Part shown: piece by piece, positions 63,001 through 64,000 of the stretch | How the letters are laid out: each line of letters opens with the position of its first letter | How positions within the stretch are numbered: position 1 is the stretch's first letter | Assembly (NCBI RefSeq): GCF_003581615.1 | Contig: NZ_QXFH01000070.1 | Location: 868,001-932,000, forward strand | DNA: 64,000 nucleotides | Direction of reading: 5' to 3' | Source of the DNA: Flagellimonas lutimaris | GTDB lineage: Bacteria > Bacteroidota > Bacteroidia > Flavobacteriales > Flavobacteriaceae | The notes under the pieces: model-generated | The model's database searches: none | What the model was told of the DNA's origin: nothing | The model's input: only the letters and a program-made list of their open reading frames with translations | Translations under genes and position numbers: made by a program

Positions 63001-63720
63001 ATGCTGGTAGAAGTTTGTGCCAATTCCTTGGAATCGGCCTTGAACGCTGAAAAGGCAGGAGCCGATAGAATAGAACTTTGTTCCGAACTGGGCGTTGGGG
63101 GTGTTACACCTTCCGTTGGACTGATTACCTTGGTGAAAAAGGAATTGAATATTCCGGTTCATGTTTTGATTCGTCCGAGGGGTGGTCATTTCACCTACTC
63201 CGATGCTGAATTTGAAGTAATGAAAGCTGATATTTTGGCTTGTAAAGAGTTGGGTGTTGAAGGTATTGTTTCTGGAATTTTGATGGATGATTTTTCGGTG
63301 GATATGGAAAGAACCCAGGCTTTGGTGGATTTGGCGAAGCCGATGCATTTCACCTTCCATCGTGCCTTTGATTGGGTAGCGGAACCTTTGGAAGCCATCA
63401 AGCAGTTGGAAGACTTGGGCGTGCAAACGATATTGACCTCGGGCGGAGAGACATCAGCGGAAAAAGGTGTCAACCATCTTGATGCTTGGCAAAAACAAAC
63501 ATCGCTCACCATCATGGCTGGTGGTGGAGTTTCCCCTAAAAATGCATCAAAATTTAAGGATATTGGCCTAAGAGCCATCCATTGTTCCGGAACTTCTTTT
63601 GGGAATCGATTGAACTTGGAGGGGAAAATCAGTATGAATTCCACAAAACATTTAGTGGAAGATGAGGTGGCTGTTTCAAGTGTAGATACCCTTGCATCGA
63701 TAGTTGAAGCCGTTAAATAA
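63001..63720 (+). CDS. cutC: CutC family protein
   Basis: A 239-residue TIM barrel of the CutC family: VEVCANSLESALNAEKAGADRIELC, LGVGGVTPSVG and RPRGGHFTYSD near residue 60, FHRAFDW near 119 and ILTSGG near 139. CutC was linked to copper homeostasis, but the actual function is doubtful. Length is normal. It starts directly at ATG 63001. Confidence 0.9.
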   Translation: MLVEVCANSLESALNAEKAGADRIELCSELGVGGVTPSVGLITLVKKELNIPVHVLIRPRGGHFTYSDAEFEVMKADILACKELGVEGIVSGILMDDFSVDMERTQALVDLAKPMHFTFHRAFDWVAEPLEAIKQLEDLGVQTILTSGGETSAEKGVNHLDAWQKQTSLTIMAGGGVSPKNASKFKDIGLRAIHCSGTSFGNRLNLEGKISMNSTKHLVEDEVAVSSVDTLASIVEAVK

Positions 63721-63774
63721 AGTTTAAATACACTGTTTAATAGCAGATTAGCTCTAATTTTGTAAAAAAATTGT

Positions 63775-64000
63775 ATGTCCCGATTTATCGTTTTGTCAAT
63801 CCTGTATGTGGTATTGGCCGTTTATGGTTTTCAAGCTTTCAAAACTTTGTTCAAAAGTCCATTGATGCATTGGACCTACATTGTTCTTTTCTTGGGGGCC
63901 TTGATTTTTTTGACCATAAAAGTGATTACCTACGATCCCGGAGATGGGTTCAAAGGGACTGCTGCTATAGCAGGAAGTATCTTTGCCGCATTTTTTCTAT
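63775..64000 (+). CDS. Membrane protein N-terminus, cut by window edge (metallophosphoesterase type?)
   Basis: An ATG at 63775 opens a frame of 75 codons to the window end. Three hydrophobic helices are visible (FIVLSILYVVLAVYGF, WTYIVLFLGALIFLTI, GTAAIAGSIFAAFFL). This matches the membrane prefix of Bacteroidota metallophosphoesterases, but the catalytic part is outside the window. The start lies 54 bases after the cutC stop. Confidence 0.6.
   Translation, partial: MSRFIVLSILYVVLAVYGFQAFKTLFKSPLMHWTYIVLFLGALIFLTIKVITYDPGDGFKGTAAIAGSIFAAFFL

Noticed and set aside
1..64000. CRISPR array, rRNA, prophage, integron or transposase
   Set aside because: No regular spaced repeats, no rRNA-like sequence and no integrase, transposase or phage structural gene was seen on either strand.

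Overview
The window is a contiguous piece of a Bacteroidota chromosome, most likely a marine member of the Flavobacteriaceae (Muricauda/Allomuricauda-like, a guess from protein style only). Reasons: AT-rich DNA, few Shine-Dalgarno sequences, promoter-like TTG/TAnnTTTG elements, a split ExbB/ExbD system with a PorT-like barrel, DUF5916 and DUF2490 outer-membrane proteins, a Tricorn-type S41 protease and dispersed palindromic intergenic repeats of flavobacterial type. No rRNA, CRISPR array, insertion sequence, phage or integrase is visible. Gene density is high and no gap exceeds 300 bases.

Layout. 1-7189: a cut DUF2490 gene, a ROK kinase, then a tight + strand unit of universal stress protein, SLC13 permease, PEP carboxykinase and phosphofructokinase. 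7190-14926: ribosome hibernation factor, a lipoprotein, a 49-residue membrane protein, sugar porter, Kdo transferase, DegT aminotransferase, galE and a NagX-like membrane protein. 15136-22163: sucA-sucB, an aspartyl protease, then lipoprotein-tatD-asparaginase. 22230-25477: tRNA-Ser(GGA) and the ExbB/ExbD/ExbD/barrel cluster. 25472-32883 (minus): pyrH, frr, an RND-type permease, asnS, rpoN and a membrane protein. 33047-36140 (plus): ECF sigma factor, putative anti-sigma factor with HEAT-like repeats, and two DUF4097 proteins. 36213-39327 (minus): rplM-rpsI and rpsB-tsf; S2 carries an unusual C-terminal helix-hairpin-helix domain.

39576-48986: a large DUF5916 protein, then a tyrosine/homogentisate catabolic unit on the minus strand (hppD, hmgA, fahA, flavin reductase, PLP aminotransferase), with a divergent MarR regulator. 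A 22-bp palindrome lies between hppD and the regulator, on top of promoter-like elements for both. Several spacers of this unit contain dispersed palindromic repeats. 48983-64000: TauE exporter, GH2 glycosidase, Tricorn-like S41 peptidase, thioredoxin-like protein, NIPSNAP lipoprotein, MFS transporter, lipoprotein, DNA polymerase I, glycosylasparaginase, CutC and a cut membrane protein gene.

Most of the window is core metabolism and information processing. The parts I rate as least ordinary are the MarR/hppD control region and the repeat-laden tyrosine operon (with no maleylacetoacetate isomerase gene in it), the S2-HhH fusion, the ECF/HEAT anti-sigma/DUF4097 module lying between rpsB-tsf and pyrH-frr, the ExbD with a periplasmic CxxC, and a Cys-rich insertion in the DegT aminotransferase. 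I did not find a clearly new multi-gene defence or mobile system.
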